Assembly (NCBI GenBank): GCA_951230915.1
Contig: OX579638.1
Span: 6,404,696-6,468,695 of the forward strand
Length of the DNA stretch: 64,000 nt
Source of the DNA: Antitrichia curtipendula
Taxonomy: Eukaryota > Streptophyta > Bryopsida > Hypnales > Leucodontaceae
Direction: 5' to 3'
Position numbers and translations under genes: made by a program. Under the pieces are notes generated by a model. It had not been told where the DNA came from and ran no database searches. It was given only the letters and a program-made list of their open reading frames with translations. Within the stretch, counting starts at the first letter, position 1; every line of letters starts with the position of its first letter. This document shows positions 1-11,368 of the stretch, one piece after another.

Positions 1-106
1 AGATGTGCAAAAAAAAACATTTTTAATTTTTTTCACTCTGTGCTAAAAAAGTGGCAGTTTTGGGTGTTTTTTGGCAGAAAAAAGGCCTTGGGCCTTTAGG
101 GGTTAA
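1..106 (+). repeat. Right end of a TTAA-bounded dispersed repeat
   Basis: The window opens inside a copy of the dispersed family described at 16,130-16,731. The right terminus reads GGCCTTTAGGGGTTAA and ends at 106. The left part lies outside the window. From 107 to 438 there is AT-rich sequence with no gene that I can support. Confidence 0.6.
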
Positions 107-440
107 GCTACATCACCAACTTTCTTTTGCTTTCTTTGACCTTTTCAGTCAAAGATTTTTTTTTACCACTCCTTCAATTTAGTGATGAACTTGATTTGGG
201 ATTCTCCAATAGTCTGTGGCCGTATTCCTTCAAGTTCTCAAGTTTTCATTGGATTGAGTCTTGCCAGCAACTTGTAATGTGTTGTGTTTGACTGGTGAGT
301 AGCTGTGATTATTAGAGTAGACTGAGTTCATATCTAGATTCAGTCTGTTTTTTTTTGTGTCTAGGAATGATTCCTAATTCATCATGCACTTGTGATCATC
401 TGTCTATTGCTTGTATCTTGGTTAAGTTTCTTGCAAGGTA

Positions 441-3400
441 CTCCCTCCGTCCCATAATGATCTTCCTGTTCGACGAAATGTTCCAGATTAAGGTAAAAAA
501 TTAATATTTTTGAATTCCGTTTTGAGCTAGAATTAAAGTTCTATGCTCTCTTCTTGTCCTCCAAATTTGAGCTATAGATTCATCTTCAAATTTGAGTTAT
601 GGAGCTTTGAAATGTGTTTTTTTTTGGCCTTTTGGAAGGAGCACCGCTGACCAATCAATTGAACACTTCACGCGCTGACTGTCGTCATTTTTCCTCTTCC
701 CGCTATGTGAGCTGTATTTCCCGCGTCCACCGCAGACTTCCGCATCCACCGCATATTTTCTGAGTGCCGCAAATAACCATGTTGCACTGTTGATGAACTC
801 GTTGTACATGTCCACTATTGATGCACTTGCCTGCTTAATTAAGAAGTCCCCACTGTAGCTGTGGACTTTCGACGTCAGGACCGTTACCAAATTTGGAATA
901 CAGAAACCCGAAAACTTCATTGCACTTGCAAATCAGTCCTTGCTGCCGAAACAACCGAATCTACAAACTCCGAAACGAAACAAGAGGACTCACAACTCAA
1001 TTCCTTGTTGCCGAAACAACTAGCTTTGAAACTTGACGTGCTGGTTGGTAATTCGCATCCATGATCCCTCAAAATTGTTCGATTAATTTAGCATCAGTCT
1101 AGCAAAATTAGATCTCTGTGGAAGGAATTTACAGGACTGAAGCGGCGTGTATCTGGCCAACATGGTTCATACGTTTGCCTTGTAGCAGTAAGTCAATTAG
1201 ACTTTCTTTGATGTAATTACCTTATTTATTTGCTGATGAGTAGTTGAAAACAAACCACTGTAATGCAATTCAATTGCATTGGAAGCGCCAAAACCTTTCA
1301 CAAAAGGTAAGACTTCTTCAAAAAGTGGAGTTCATGAGCTGTTCACACTTCTCAAATAATTTTGTTGGAGCTACTAACAATTCAGGTTTTTCATTCTATC
1401 CCATACTTACTTCAATTTAACAAAAAATTTAAGAATAGAAATCAAATTTATTTTTAGGGTTATTTCCTCCAACTTTGAACTCAATGCTCAAGCATAAAAG
1501 AGTAGAAAATCATAATCAATAATGTAAAAATTCTAATTCATGAAGATTGAAGAGAAAAAACCCTAGTAAAGTGAAGTCTTATACTCGGAGTAAAACGTTG
1601 TTTTTCACTTTAAATGCAAATATTTTGCAATGTAAACAATCAAAGTTTTTGAAATCTCTTTGGCACCATTTCTTATATGAATTTTTTTTAACTTTGCTAC
1701 TATTTGCAATAGAAATGACAAATTTTAAATTTTTACTCTTAGCAATAGAAATGACAAGAAGTCCCAATATCTTGAAAGGTAATTGTAAGAGAAGTTGTCT
1801 ACTTACAATTGCAAGATATATAGATATTTAAACTCAATAAGGTTCAAAAAAATTATGAAGTGTCTTGGTTTTAGAGCAAGAGATGACTCCTATTAATGTT
1901 TAAGACAAACCAGAAGTCCTATGACACAAGTGCAATTGAAAGATTTTTTATTGAATATAATAATGAAATGAACAAAAAATTTCTAACTATAGATCAAAAA
2001 TTCATTAAAGTAACACACTTTTAAAAATAAATTAGAAAACACTCCAATTTCAAACTTCAGAGTTTCTTAAAAATATTATAAAAGGACTCACCAATGACTT
2101 GTGGACAACTGTTTTGTGAGCCAACTCACAATCTCATGTGTGGCTACATGTAAACCCCTAAAGTGTCAAGGCTATTTTTCTACCCAAACCACTCAAAAGT
2201 ACCACTTTTGCTATGTTCACCTATCAATTAAATTTTTTAAATATTTTTTAGAATCTAACTATAGGATCTTGTTCTACACTTATCTCAGATCACGTGTTAA
2301 AATTTTGTGATGTTTGACCGTGTAGATTGAAAGATATTAGCATTCAAAGTGGAAGGAAAAAATTTCTTTCAAGAAGTTGCTATGATTGCCTGCAAAACAA
2401 GAAGTTCTATAACTTTCACATCACTAGTACAAATGGAATGAATCAAAGATTTCCAATTAAAAGAAAATACAATCTAAAAAAAAAAATTATTAAAAATTTT
2501 ATTTCAAGTTTTTGTGAATTTTTTTTGCTCCCTGATTGCCTCCATTTTGAGGTTATTGTGGCATAACTTTTGGTCCGACGCACCGATTGGAATAAAAATT
2601 ATATTCCTAAAAAACTCATAAGTTTATCTATGTTATGAGAAAGTTTTAAAAAATTTCAGTAAAAACTGAGATCATGCTTTGCCGGCCCAAAATCCATTTT
2701 GTCCCTCGTAGGGACAATGTGACTTTAGGGGTTAAAGGTACCCAATGTAAAGCTATAGTGGCAATGGTTATGTTAATAATGCTATGTAGGCTCATTGTTG
2801 TACTTTCTCCAAAGTTTGTAGTGTTGAATGTATATAGATGTCATGTAGCTTAATTATAATGAAACATGGTGCAAAAGTAACTCCTAGAGATTCATGCCTA
2901 AAACATACACTTCTTGAACATCAAAGTGTACGGTTAATTTTAGAAACACATAAAAATTGTATGGTTTATGTTAGAAATTCTTAATTTATTCATATATAGT
3001 CCGCAATACATAAAATTATATGAAGAGAGTTTTAAATCCCTACCAATAAGACCTAATTGAAACTAAGACAATCTTTTATGGAGTACACAATAATAGAAAT
3101 CGTATTCAAATGTTGAAGTGGTGCTTTTAAGGTGTATATACGTTAACTATTGTCCAATGAATCATTTTGGTTTCCTTGGTGGTAGTACAACGTGCACCCT
3201 AAAACACAAGCAAGTCTAAAAAATCATAAATTTTTCATTCATCCATCTCTAATGTAATTTCATCCATCATATATTGTAAAACTAACTAACCTCATTAAAA
3301 CTATGCATTATAAGTAAGATTTTAATGAGATTAGTTCATTATAGAGGATATCATAGATGGAAAAGATGAGTGAAAATATAACAAAAAAATTTGGATGATT

Positions 3401-4234
3401 TCTTTTTAATGGTTAAGATTTTGACAAAAGAATTGACCTAACAATATTTCATTATTCCTAGCCAAATTTTGAGAGTAGTTTCCCTTCTTCCTCTTCTTAT
3501 ATTTAGAATTTTTGTAACCCTTGAAGGATACTGAACATCCAAATTGTCCAATGGGTGACTTCACTATTCAATGTAGAAACAAAGAATGCACCTAGTGGTC
3601 CAATAATTAGAGCATTCTATTGAGTATCTAAGTCATTGGGGGACATGTCCTTCATGGGTGAAGCAAGGAACAACAATGTGAATTCAAAGTGTCCTATTGA
3701 TGACTTGGGAGTTTTTTTTGTAGCTAATGGAACTCCAAATTTTCACCCAAATTTTTTTTGGCCTTTTCTCTTGTGTCATCGCATTGGTAAAAAGGCTTTT
3801 TTCATCCCATTGAGTACAACCCTATTTGAATGTGGCATGTGATTTTTTTTCAAAAAGTAGGCAAATTAGCTAAGCCATCCTTTTGTTTCGTTTTTTCTGA
3901 AACAAATGAAACGAAATTTCATCGTCAAACAAACCCAGGATGGCCTTCAGAAACTGTGTACAGTTACACTGTTACTGTAGCTCAGAGATTGGGGGCATGA
4001 GCCCAGCTACATTACCGTGCCATAATTGCTTCAGGGAAAGTGCATGATGGCTGGTCCCACTATGGCCTATTTCTGATTTTAAAAGTATATATCCCCGCTC
4101 ATCATCAGGGTGGAGTTTCTTTACAATCAACCGTATGTTTCATTTCCCGGGCTCTTCCTCCACGTCATACAAGGAAGATCATTCTGGGACAATTTTTTAT
4201 GGCCAATAAGAAGATCATTATGGGACGGAGGGAG
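441..4234. mobile_element. Stowaway/Tc1-mariner-like element bounded by 25-bp TIRs
   Basis: Positions 441-465 and 4,210-4,234 are perfect inverted repeats of 25 bp beginning CTCCCTCCGTCCCATAATGA, and each is flanked by TA (439-440 and 4,235-4,236). CTCCCTCCGT ends with a TA target duplication are typical of plant Stowaway MITEs and their mariner relatives. At 3.8 kb it is far longer than a usual MITE. I see no transposase, and the inside holds a nested TTAA-bounded repeat at 2,151-2,735. It could be a decayed autonomous element, or two separate MITE ends that happen to face each other. The right end lies 30 bp upstream of a PP2C exon remnant. Confidence 0.6.
2151..2735 (+). repeat. TTAA-bounded dispersed repeat, copy B
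   Basis: This copy of about 585 bp starts with AACCCCTAAAG and ends CTTTAGGGGTTAA. Internal blocks are shared with other copies: an 'ataggatcttgt' block, an 'attgaaagatatt' block and a 'gtccctcgtagggac' block close to the right end. It carries no coding capacity that I can see. It is nested inside the element at 441-4,234. Confidence 0.6.
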
Positions 4235-4263
4235 TACATGATTAGCATTTCACTTGTGTGCAG

Positions 4264-5671
4264 GATGGATGAGATGACGAAGGGAGAAAAAGGATGGAAA
4301 GAACTTCAGATCTTGGGTGTTGACAGTCATAGCAACGGTCATGGAAGGGTCAACAACAATAGCGATGACTGTTACTATTGCTATGCAAACTGAAAGCAAT
4401 GGCAATTACTGGATGCCTGAAGAGGTTTGATTTTCGGAACCCTAAACAACTTAGTTTGTGTTTGGATTCCATTTTGGTTGGGATTTAATCCTTAAAGGAC
4501 AAAGGGGTGACCTTGGAAATCATCCCTTTTCATTACCGTGTGAATCATTGGAAAGTATCTAAGAAATAGCAAAAACACTCATTGGAAGTGAAAGAACTAT
4601 AGAAGACCTCCCCCTTCCACAACAAAATTCTGAGGATGAATAGTTGCACTTCTCCTACTAGGTTGATTCCTTGTCATCCATCGGACGCCAAAGGTCCTCT
4701 TCCACATTTAAAGGTTAACTTACCCTGGACATTTCTATTTGTGATTTTAGAATTGTTGGTAGGTCCTATTTATGAAGACTGCTTTGATTGGCATCGCATA
4801 TTCCAACAATGATTACCGTACTTTTTGTCATCTATTTGGAACTTTGGGTCAATGATGTTGTTCATCCATTAGAACTTTTTCTCACATTTTTCTCACTACA
4901 AGAAAAATGGGTATTTTAAATTTATAGTCCTAGTAGTATAGACCTATAGTTTATGACTCTGTAGGAGATTTTTAGTATAATTTTATTGAAAATACACATA
5001 TTTCTAGTAAGTTTTTACTAAAAATCTTCAAAAAGTCATAAACTATAGAACTATGCTACTAGGACTATACTTAAAACACCCATTTTTCTTGTAGTGATAT
5101 AGACCCTTGAAGAACTATTGCCTTTTTTTGTCATGTTTGATGTTCTTAGCATATGTCTTGGTATTGGAAAATCTTGACCTTTTTTTTATTTACTACCAAT
5201 GTAGTGAGTATGTATAATTTGTGAGAATGCATTTGATAGAGGTAGTGTTTTGCCTTTTTATACTATTGAAAGGTTGTTTCTTCATGGAGTTTGGTGCTTA
5301 ACATAGGATCACCGTTCACATTCAAAATTCACAAGTCTGAGCTCTAGGAGCATAGCAGTGGTGGCTCTAATTCAAGGAAATAAGCTCTTTGTTGCAAATG
5401 TTGGAGACTTTCGATGCATCATGTCTCAACATGGCAAGGTCATCACCAAACCAATTTTGAATTATGGGATTGATTTGTATGAGGAGAGGAATGTTTCTGT
5501 ATGTGTCAATAGATACTTCTTTGGTACTACTGGCTCCAGAAAAATCATTTGATTTTCCTTAATATCTACGGGCTATAAATTTTTTGATAGATCTCAAACT
5601 TCAGCTAGAAAACAAGAAGTAAAGGATTCAAAATGCTAGAATATTTGTATTTGCTGGACGTATGAATGGTA
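4264..5671 (+). pseudogene. PP2C protein phosphatase pseudogene, three exon remnants
   Basis: Three blocks in order resemble one plant PP2C (the PP2C21/PP2C60-like group). Block 1, about 4,264-4,325, follows a tgtgcag acceptor and reads MDEMTKGEKGWKELQILG, close to the family's MDEMxxGxxGWxEL. Block 2, about 5,355-5,490, contains VALIQGNKLFVANVGDFRC, the family's metal-binding GDSRC strand with Ser changed to Phe. Block 3, about 5,622-5,671, reads IQNARIFVFAGRMNG, matching the following helix and the HAGRVNG segment. Right after that NG the reading frame is cut by CACTACAAG, the end of a CACTA-type MITE. The N-terminal and C-terminal domain parts are missing, and block junctions lack good splice sites. 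I call it a dead fragment; block identities are firm and exact borders are approximate. Confidence 0.75.
4894..5096. mobile_element. CACTA-type MITE, about 203 bp
   Basis: The ends are inverted repeats, CACTACAAGAAAAATGGGT at the left and its complement at the right. They extend inward into a second paired block (tagtcctagtag and its complement), so the whole element can fold as one long hairpin. CACTACAAG termini are those of En/Spm elements. The 3-bp flanks (tct/ata) do not match, so the target duplication has been lost or the borders have drifted. It lies in a former intron of the PP2C pseudogene. Confidence 0.75.
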
Positions 5672-5812
5672 CACTACAAGAGAAAGGGTTGTTTTAAGTA
5701 TAGTCCTAGTAGCGTAGTCCTATAATTTATGACATTTTAGAAAAAATTTAATAAAAATTTATGAGAAATACATATATTTTCATTAAAATTACAATAAATT
5801 TTTTCCTAAAGG
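5672..5812 (+). mobile_element. Truncated CACTA-type MITE inside the PP2C remnant
   Basis: Starting CACTACAAGAGAAAGGG, this shares the 'tatagtcctagtag' and 'tttatgac' blocks of the element at 4,894-5,096. No right terminus is visible, and similarity fades near 5,812. It abuts the third PP2C coding block directly, so it either interrupted the exon or joined it through a deletion. Confidence 0.55.
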
Positions 5813-5899
5813 AATGGACTCTAAACAAGAACGAGAGTGCTTCAATAAACTCAACAGGGTACTAGATGGTGTTTTTACTAGAAATGCGATTTGTATTCA

Positions 5900-6260
5900 A
5901 AAAGACAAGAGTACAAAGATCCAAAGTACAAAGATTTGAAGTATAGAGATCCAAAGTACAGAGAAGAAGGCTTCCAATTTAGAGCTAAAGCTAAGAGCTA
6001 TAAACTGGATACTAGAATGAGTTGTCAAGACTGAGGAGCCTCTCAATCTCGACTCCTGTATATACTAGAGGAGCCTAAGCTTATGGGAAGTTGATTAAGG
6101 AGCTTCCACCAACTTCTACCAACTAAGAAGTTGTTTTAGAAGCTTCAAGCAGCTTGGAAGCTGCTTGAGAAGCTTCCACAAGCCTGAATGATGTTGAAGA
6201 AGTTTCCACAAGTGTGGATGCTACTTGAGCTGCTTCCACGAAGGAGAAAACTTCTTAACA
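5900..6260. repeat. Short degenerate repeats
   Basis: Positions 5,905-5,968 hold four imperfect copies of a 14-bp unit close to 'agtacaaagatcca'. At 6,146-6,167 there is a perfect 10-bp inverted repeat with a 2-bp centre (CAAGCAGCTT/AAGCTGCTTG), inside a stretch rich in 'gaagcttccac'. I see no gene here. Confidence 0.5.
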
Positions 6261-6690
6261 AGCTTTCACCTCCTTTTGCATCCGTGACACCACATGCATA
6301 TGCCTGGACTTTGTAAACATGATTATTTCTACAATTGGAGGTCGGCAGAAGTATGTGAATTGCAGCCACTTGTACTATTTGTTTAAATATTTCTACAAGA
6401 TGGACATCCATGATGACGTATTCATCTACGCACCAAGTTGAAATTACTTCTAGTTCAAATAGAGATCATCACTATCTTGAAATAGGGGAATCCAAATTTT
6501 GTTGTGTATTTCATTCGTAATGTTTTCATTTATATTTATTACAACTGAAAGGATTTGGTGACAATGGAATGGACATTGTTTATGTTTTCATGATAATTGG
6601 GAGTATATCTCATGATTCATATGTTTAAAACCTCAAAAATACGAATATTTGAGAGATACAAGTGTGAACTGTAATCTACTAACCTATGTA

Positions 6691-6841
6691 CACTAGAAGA
6701 AACCCGTGTGTTTTTTACGTCTAAAAACTGAACGTCAAATTTTTTGGACATCAAACATAACATTAGGATGCTAGTTTTGACATCCAAAAAATTTGATGTC
6801 GAGTTTTTAGACGTAAAAAAAAACATGGGTTTCTTCTAGTG
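6691..6841. mobile_element. Intact 151-bp CACTA-type MITE with target duplication
   Basis: The left end CACTAGAAGAAACCC and the right end GGGTTTCTTCTAGTG are perfect complements. A further inner pair (tacgtctaaaaact and its complement) makes nearly the whole element a hairpin. The flanks are GTA at 6,688-6,690 and GTA at 6,842-6,844, the 3-bp duplication expected of CACTA transposition. It has no coding capacity. Confidence 0.85.
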
Positions 6842-8040
6842 GTATGAACTTCTAAACCAAGAGCCTTTTTTTCTCCTTTCCTTCACCTTATTGTTTTCAT
6901 TTTGTTTCTTCTCTTTTCATATTTTTTTTCACAGTTTTTTCCTTTTTCTTTTCAATTTTTTCAGTTTTTCCTTTTCCTTTCCCATTCTTCACTTTATTTT
7001 CTATATTCATTTCTTTTCTTGAGTTTTATTTCATTTTCTTTATTCTTCAAGAAACAAGTTTATCATATTTTATAAGCTTTTTTTCTCCAAGATTGGTTGG
7101 AGTACATTTGCGAAAAGTTCATGAGACTATAATAGAATGGTCCGGGTTTAATCCCACGAGGCCAAAAATTAGCCCAGTAGGCATTGTCCCAAAATAGAGC
7201 TTGATGAGAAGAACATTTCTTAGGTACTTGTAGTGGAGGCTAAATATTATCCACCTTTTTTTAGTATTGGTAGCTGAAGTTATTATAGTGTATTGTATAA
7301 CAAATGTCTAATACCATATGGAGTGGAATTGTGGTAGCTGATGGAAGTTCTTAATCAAGCACTAAAAATTTTAGGGTATGCTTCCATTGAAAATGAAAAT
7401 TGGTGGACCCCTAACTAAATTAATCAAAATCCACAGTCATAGGGATAGTGGTCATAGATATTTTAGAATTACTATAAATAATAAGTTAGTTAGTTTGTTT
7501 TTTAATTTTCTCCAAAAAAAATTTGTGGGTTAAAAAACCTCAAAAGAATGTTTTTGGAACTCTATGTTCACAAACTCCATGCTCACAATTCACAACTCAC
7601 CACTCTATGCTCGCACGCTAGCATCATTGTTGTCTAGAGCGGCTAATTCTTTGCTACAACAATTCTTTGGATAAGTGCCCAACATTAATGTCTAGGCTTG
7701 TAAAAAGCTTCTAAATCATCACTAGGACCATATGTAATCCAGTCTGTTTTTCTTACCAACAAACATAATCATAAGTTCTAAAGTATTTCAGGGTCCTTTT
7801 ATATATTTTTCTATGCACGATGTTCCTCTAAAATTCTCCCGTTTCAAAATCATCTTCATCATTCTAAGATGGATTTGAATCATTGAGATCAAATCCTTCA
7901 AATTGTGATGGAGACTGAGGTTGGAATGAGAATTGGAGCACATTTGAAGGGGACCTCAGCTAAGACATTGTGCTTAAAAAGAAGACTCATCATATAAACA
8001 AAATGTAATAGTATTATCAAAAATAATATCGAAAGGACAC

Positions 8041-8500
8041 AATAAAATAGGCTCAAAGTGATCCTAAATCCTAACAACATCCTTGTAAAAAGGTTTTCAT
8101 AACACAACATCTATATAGACTAGAGAATGTTTCCTCTTAGTCTTCAAACAAAGCTAGGTAGAAGTCACTAAACAAGACATAATTTTTTTATTAAAATAAT
8201 ATTGGAATTGGATGGCACTTCAAGCTCAAAATGACCTTGCCAAAATATTTGTAAAAATACTTGCATGATACAACATCAATATAGACTATAGGAGAGAATC
8301 TTTTCTCTCAGCCTTTAGACAAAGTTAGGCAGAAGTTACTAGAAACAATACATAATTGTATAATAAAAACCAATTTTGAAATGCTGCAACACAAAAGATA
8401 AAAACTTACCAAAAAAGGCATAATTGTATATTGAAAATCAATTTTGAAATGATGCAGCTTAGCAAACAAAAACTTATCAAACAAGGTGCAACCTTGAGCT
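8041..8500 (+). repeat. Local tandem duplications in AT-rich DNA
   Basis: Two units of about 170 bp follow one another. The first has 'acaacatctatatagacta' near 8,103 and the second 'acaacatcaatatagactat' near 8,271; each is followed by 'gtctt/gcctttagacaaag' and 'cataatt'. Inside the second half a unit of about 70 bp repeats again near 8,351 and 8,421 ('cataattgtat', 'caattttgaaatg'). I see no coding signal. The surrounding 6,845-11,300 is AT-rich, and nothing else in it reads as a gene. Confidence 0.5.
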
Positions 8501-8984
8501 AGCAAATTTACATCCATGTTCAAGAACTCTAGTTCAAATCAACCCCTAAATGAACGTTTTTTGTTTTTGTTTTTTCAAAGGAGACATTGTCAAAAATTGT
8601 GGGGTTTTGGGGAGGTTGTTATTTTGTGAGCATAGGAGTGTCAACCCATGAGCCTAGAATACTACATAGTACACACCTATGTTATAGGTGTGTTCACTAA
8701 AGAATTTGTCTATGATTATAGGATATATATGTTACAAATATTTATATTATAAGTATTTATGATACATACACCTTCTATAATGTGTAAAGTATTTATATTA
8801 TAGGTACATATATTGTAGGTTCAATGCTCACAAGCTTGCATTCTTGGACTCACATACTAGCAATGTTGGATTTTTTGATATGTTATTCAATAATAAAAAT
8901 TAAAACTTTTGCTTAGAACTTCAAATGTACAAAACTAAAATAAAGTTTTGTATCAGCATGCAAAAAAAATTTCAGTGCATTTGA

Positions 8985-9720
8985 CCATGCAAACTGAAAG
9001 ATTATAACGTTAGAAGTGAGAAATTTATTTTTTCATTCTTGCAAAACAAGGTGAGTAGACTTCAAGCCCATTTGGAGTTAAGTTTTTTTTCTACACAAAG
9101 ATGAAGATTTTGACCATTTATAAGTATATGATATTAGGTTCACTCATGAAAAACTTTAGAAGCAAATATGAAATGTGTCTTATTCTAAATCGCCTTGCAA
9201 TGCAAAGAGATTAAGTGAATTGGCAATACACTAGTCATTTTTTGATGATTTCTTGTGCAATGAAGAAATCTTTTATTTGAAATCAAAATGGTAAAACTTT
9301 ATTTAGAAAAAAATTCAAAAACTTTGACTTCATAGATTGCACAATAATAAAAATTGAAGTTAGAAGAAAATGTTTTTTCTTGAAATCACCCCAACATTGC
9401 TAACAAAGTTTGACTCCTATTAGAATGTGATTTTAGCACAAAATTTGTTTTTTTGGAGAATAATTATATGCAATATTTTATTAGTTATATACATGCCAAA
9501 TTTCAAAAGTGAATAGCTTTTTTGCAAAAGATTTCCAAAGATTCTCAAATTGCCCAAGTTGCCTAAAAGTTTAGGGCAGCATAACTTTTGATCGGGGCAC
9601 TTGATTGGAAAAAAAATTGTTTTTCACAAAGGAGGTACATGTTTACATATTGTATCCAAATTTCATGAACATCCAACCAAAATGACTTTGTAGGAACCTA
9701 CCCATTTGAAACTTGCACAC
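8985..9720. repeat. Diverged member of a second dispersed repeat family
   Basis: Blocks such as 'tgaaagattataacgtt', 'ggtacatgtttacat' and 'ttgtaggaacctacc' recur in the same order at about 20,090-20,455, and the last one recurs near 60,820-60,840. The borders cannot be set by eye. It may be related to the TTAA family, since some internal phrases are alike, but I see no TTAA termini here. Confidence 0.4.
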
Positions 9721-10517
9721 ACAGTGGACAATACACCTTTTACTATTTACTCTAAAATAGAAAAACTATGCTGGAAATGTGTGCACACCACTCTTTAATG
9801 ACAATATTTCAACCAATAGAGATCAAGCAAGATGTAATGGAAGGAAGAGCCAAATAAAATGAGATTGAATATCTATGAGTATACAAATTTCTACAAAATG
9901 ATCCTTTTGCTCGAAACTATTGAGCTTCCAAAAGTATCTCAAGTCACCTTGAAATTCTTTTCAATAGGCAAATTGAGGTTGGTGAGGGTCAAGGACAATG
10001 CTTCTCATCAAAGATCACATTGACATGCTTAAATTTGCCACAAATGGGTAGGAACCTACCCATTTTGAGAAGCTCCAAATGATAATGTGATTTCACCATT
10101 TTGGAGCTTTTCATAATTGTGAGGGCTTAGTTTACATTTGGTTTATATATATATGTGATAGAACAAGGTTCTTGAATGCAAGGCTTATTATGGCCAAAAG
10201 AAAGCTCATTATATTGTTCATTGATTATTTAGCTTTCTACTTGTCTTGCAAAAAAATGTCCCTTTCACTGATGAACATTCATTAGGAAATTTTTGGCCTT
10301 GCAAAAGGCCACAAGACTGCATGCATTACATGTTTTTCAGCCCCTGTGGAGGGCTGCGAGTTCTCCAAGGTTCCCAGACTCTAGAATTGTCTGGAACAGT
10401 GCTGCAGCAGCTGCACGACGTGGTAGAGGGACTGCTACATCATATAAAATAAAATATTTTTTTTGTTCCATCTTCTCTTTTCATTCTGATATTTTTATTT
10501 TTATTTTTATTTTTCAT

Positions 10518-10519
<2 letters not shown>

Positions 10520-10555
<36 letters not shown>
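10520..10555. repeat. (AT)n microsatellite
   Basis: About 36 bp of uninterrupted alternating A and T. The long open frames crossing it only encode repeated Tyr-Ile and are not genes. Confidence 0.95.
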
Positions 10556-10561
<6 letters not shown>

Positions 10562-11368
10562 TTTTGACAACAGACGTTCTTTTATTGCCAGGAGAACAAT
10601 ATCGGGAATATGCCTGAAACAGCCTTCCAGACCCCGCAAAAACATCTAATGGCAGCAATGCAATTACAGGAAAAACAAATAAAAATTAGGAATCTAATGG
10701 AGTAAGGTAACAAGTTCATAAATTGCACACGTAAGAATTGGAACTTAATTTTGGGGAGGCGGAGCTTCTTGAAATAAATTTCAATAAATTTTCCTTGGAA
10801 GACAAGTGGAATTGACATCTAAATTGAGTGATTTCATATTTTTTGGAGCTTTGTGGAATTAGTTATAAAATTTTGAAGTTGAAATGGCATACGGCTTTGA
10901 AATCGCCCACCTCCTAAAAATGTATATTGTTTGTACATTGCTAAAGGCTATGAAAAAACAACATGTACACACAGTGTACATTTGAGGAAATTGGCAATTT
11001 TTGAACTTGTGCAAGTTTTGAGCCTATTACCTTACTACTAGTGCCACATCAAATTGGAGGTTTAAAAAAAAATTAAATTAAATTAAGAAAAATTCCTCCA
11101 AATTATTTTTTCTGTATGTGTACTATTGGGTGCCAAAAATGAAAATCAAACGGACCTTTGCAAGGTTCAGATTTTTTCTAATGCAGACTACAAAATTCTA
11201 TGAATTCTTGGTTGACTGATCTACTTATAAAAACTCAGGCTACCGGTATGGTCATCTTCCGAGCCTCTGGTCACCGTCTTCTCCCTGCACTTTCAACCCA
11301 TAAAATAATAAGGTAAACTTGTGGATTATAATTCAATTTGATTGTTATGAAAACTCTTGTAGAAAATA

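Noticed and set aside
10293..10658. Overlapping open frames on both strands
   Set aside because: They are kept open by the (AT)n microsatellite, which reads Tyr-Ile repeats.
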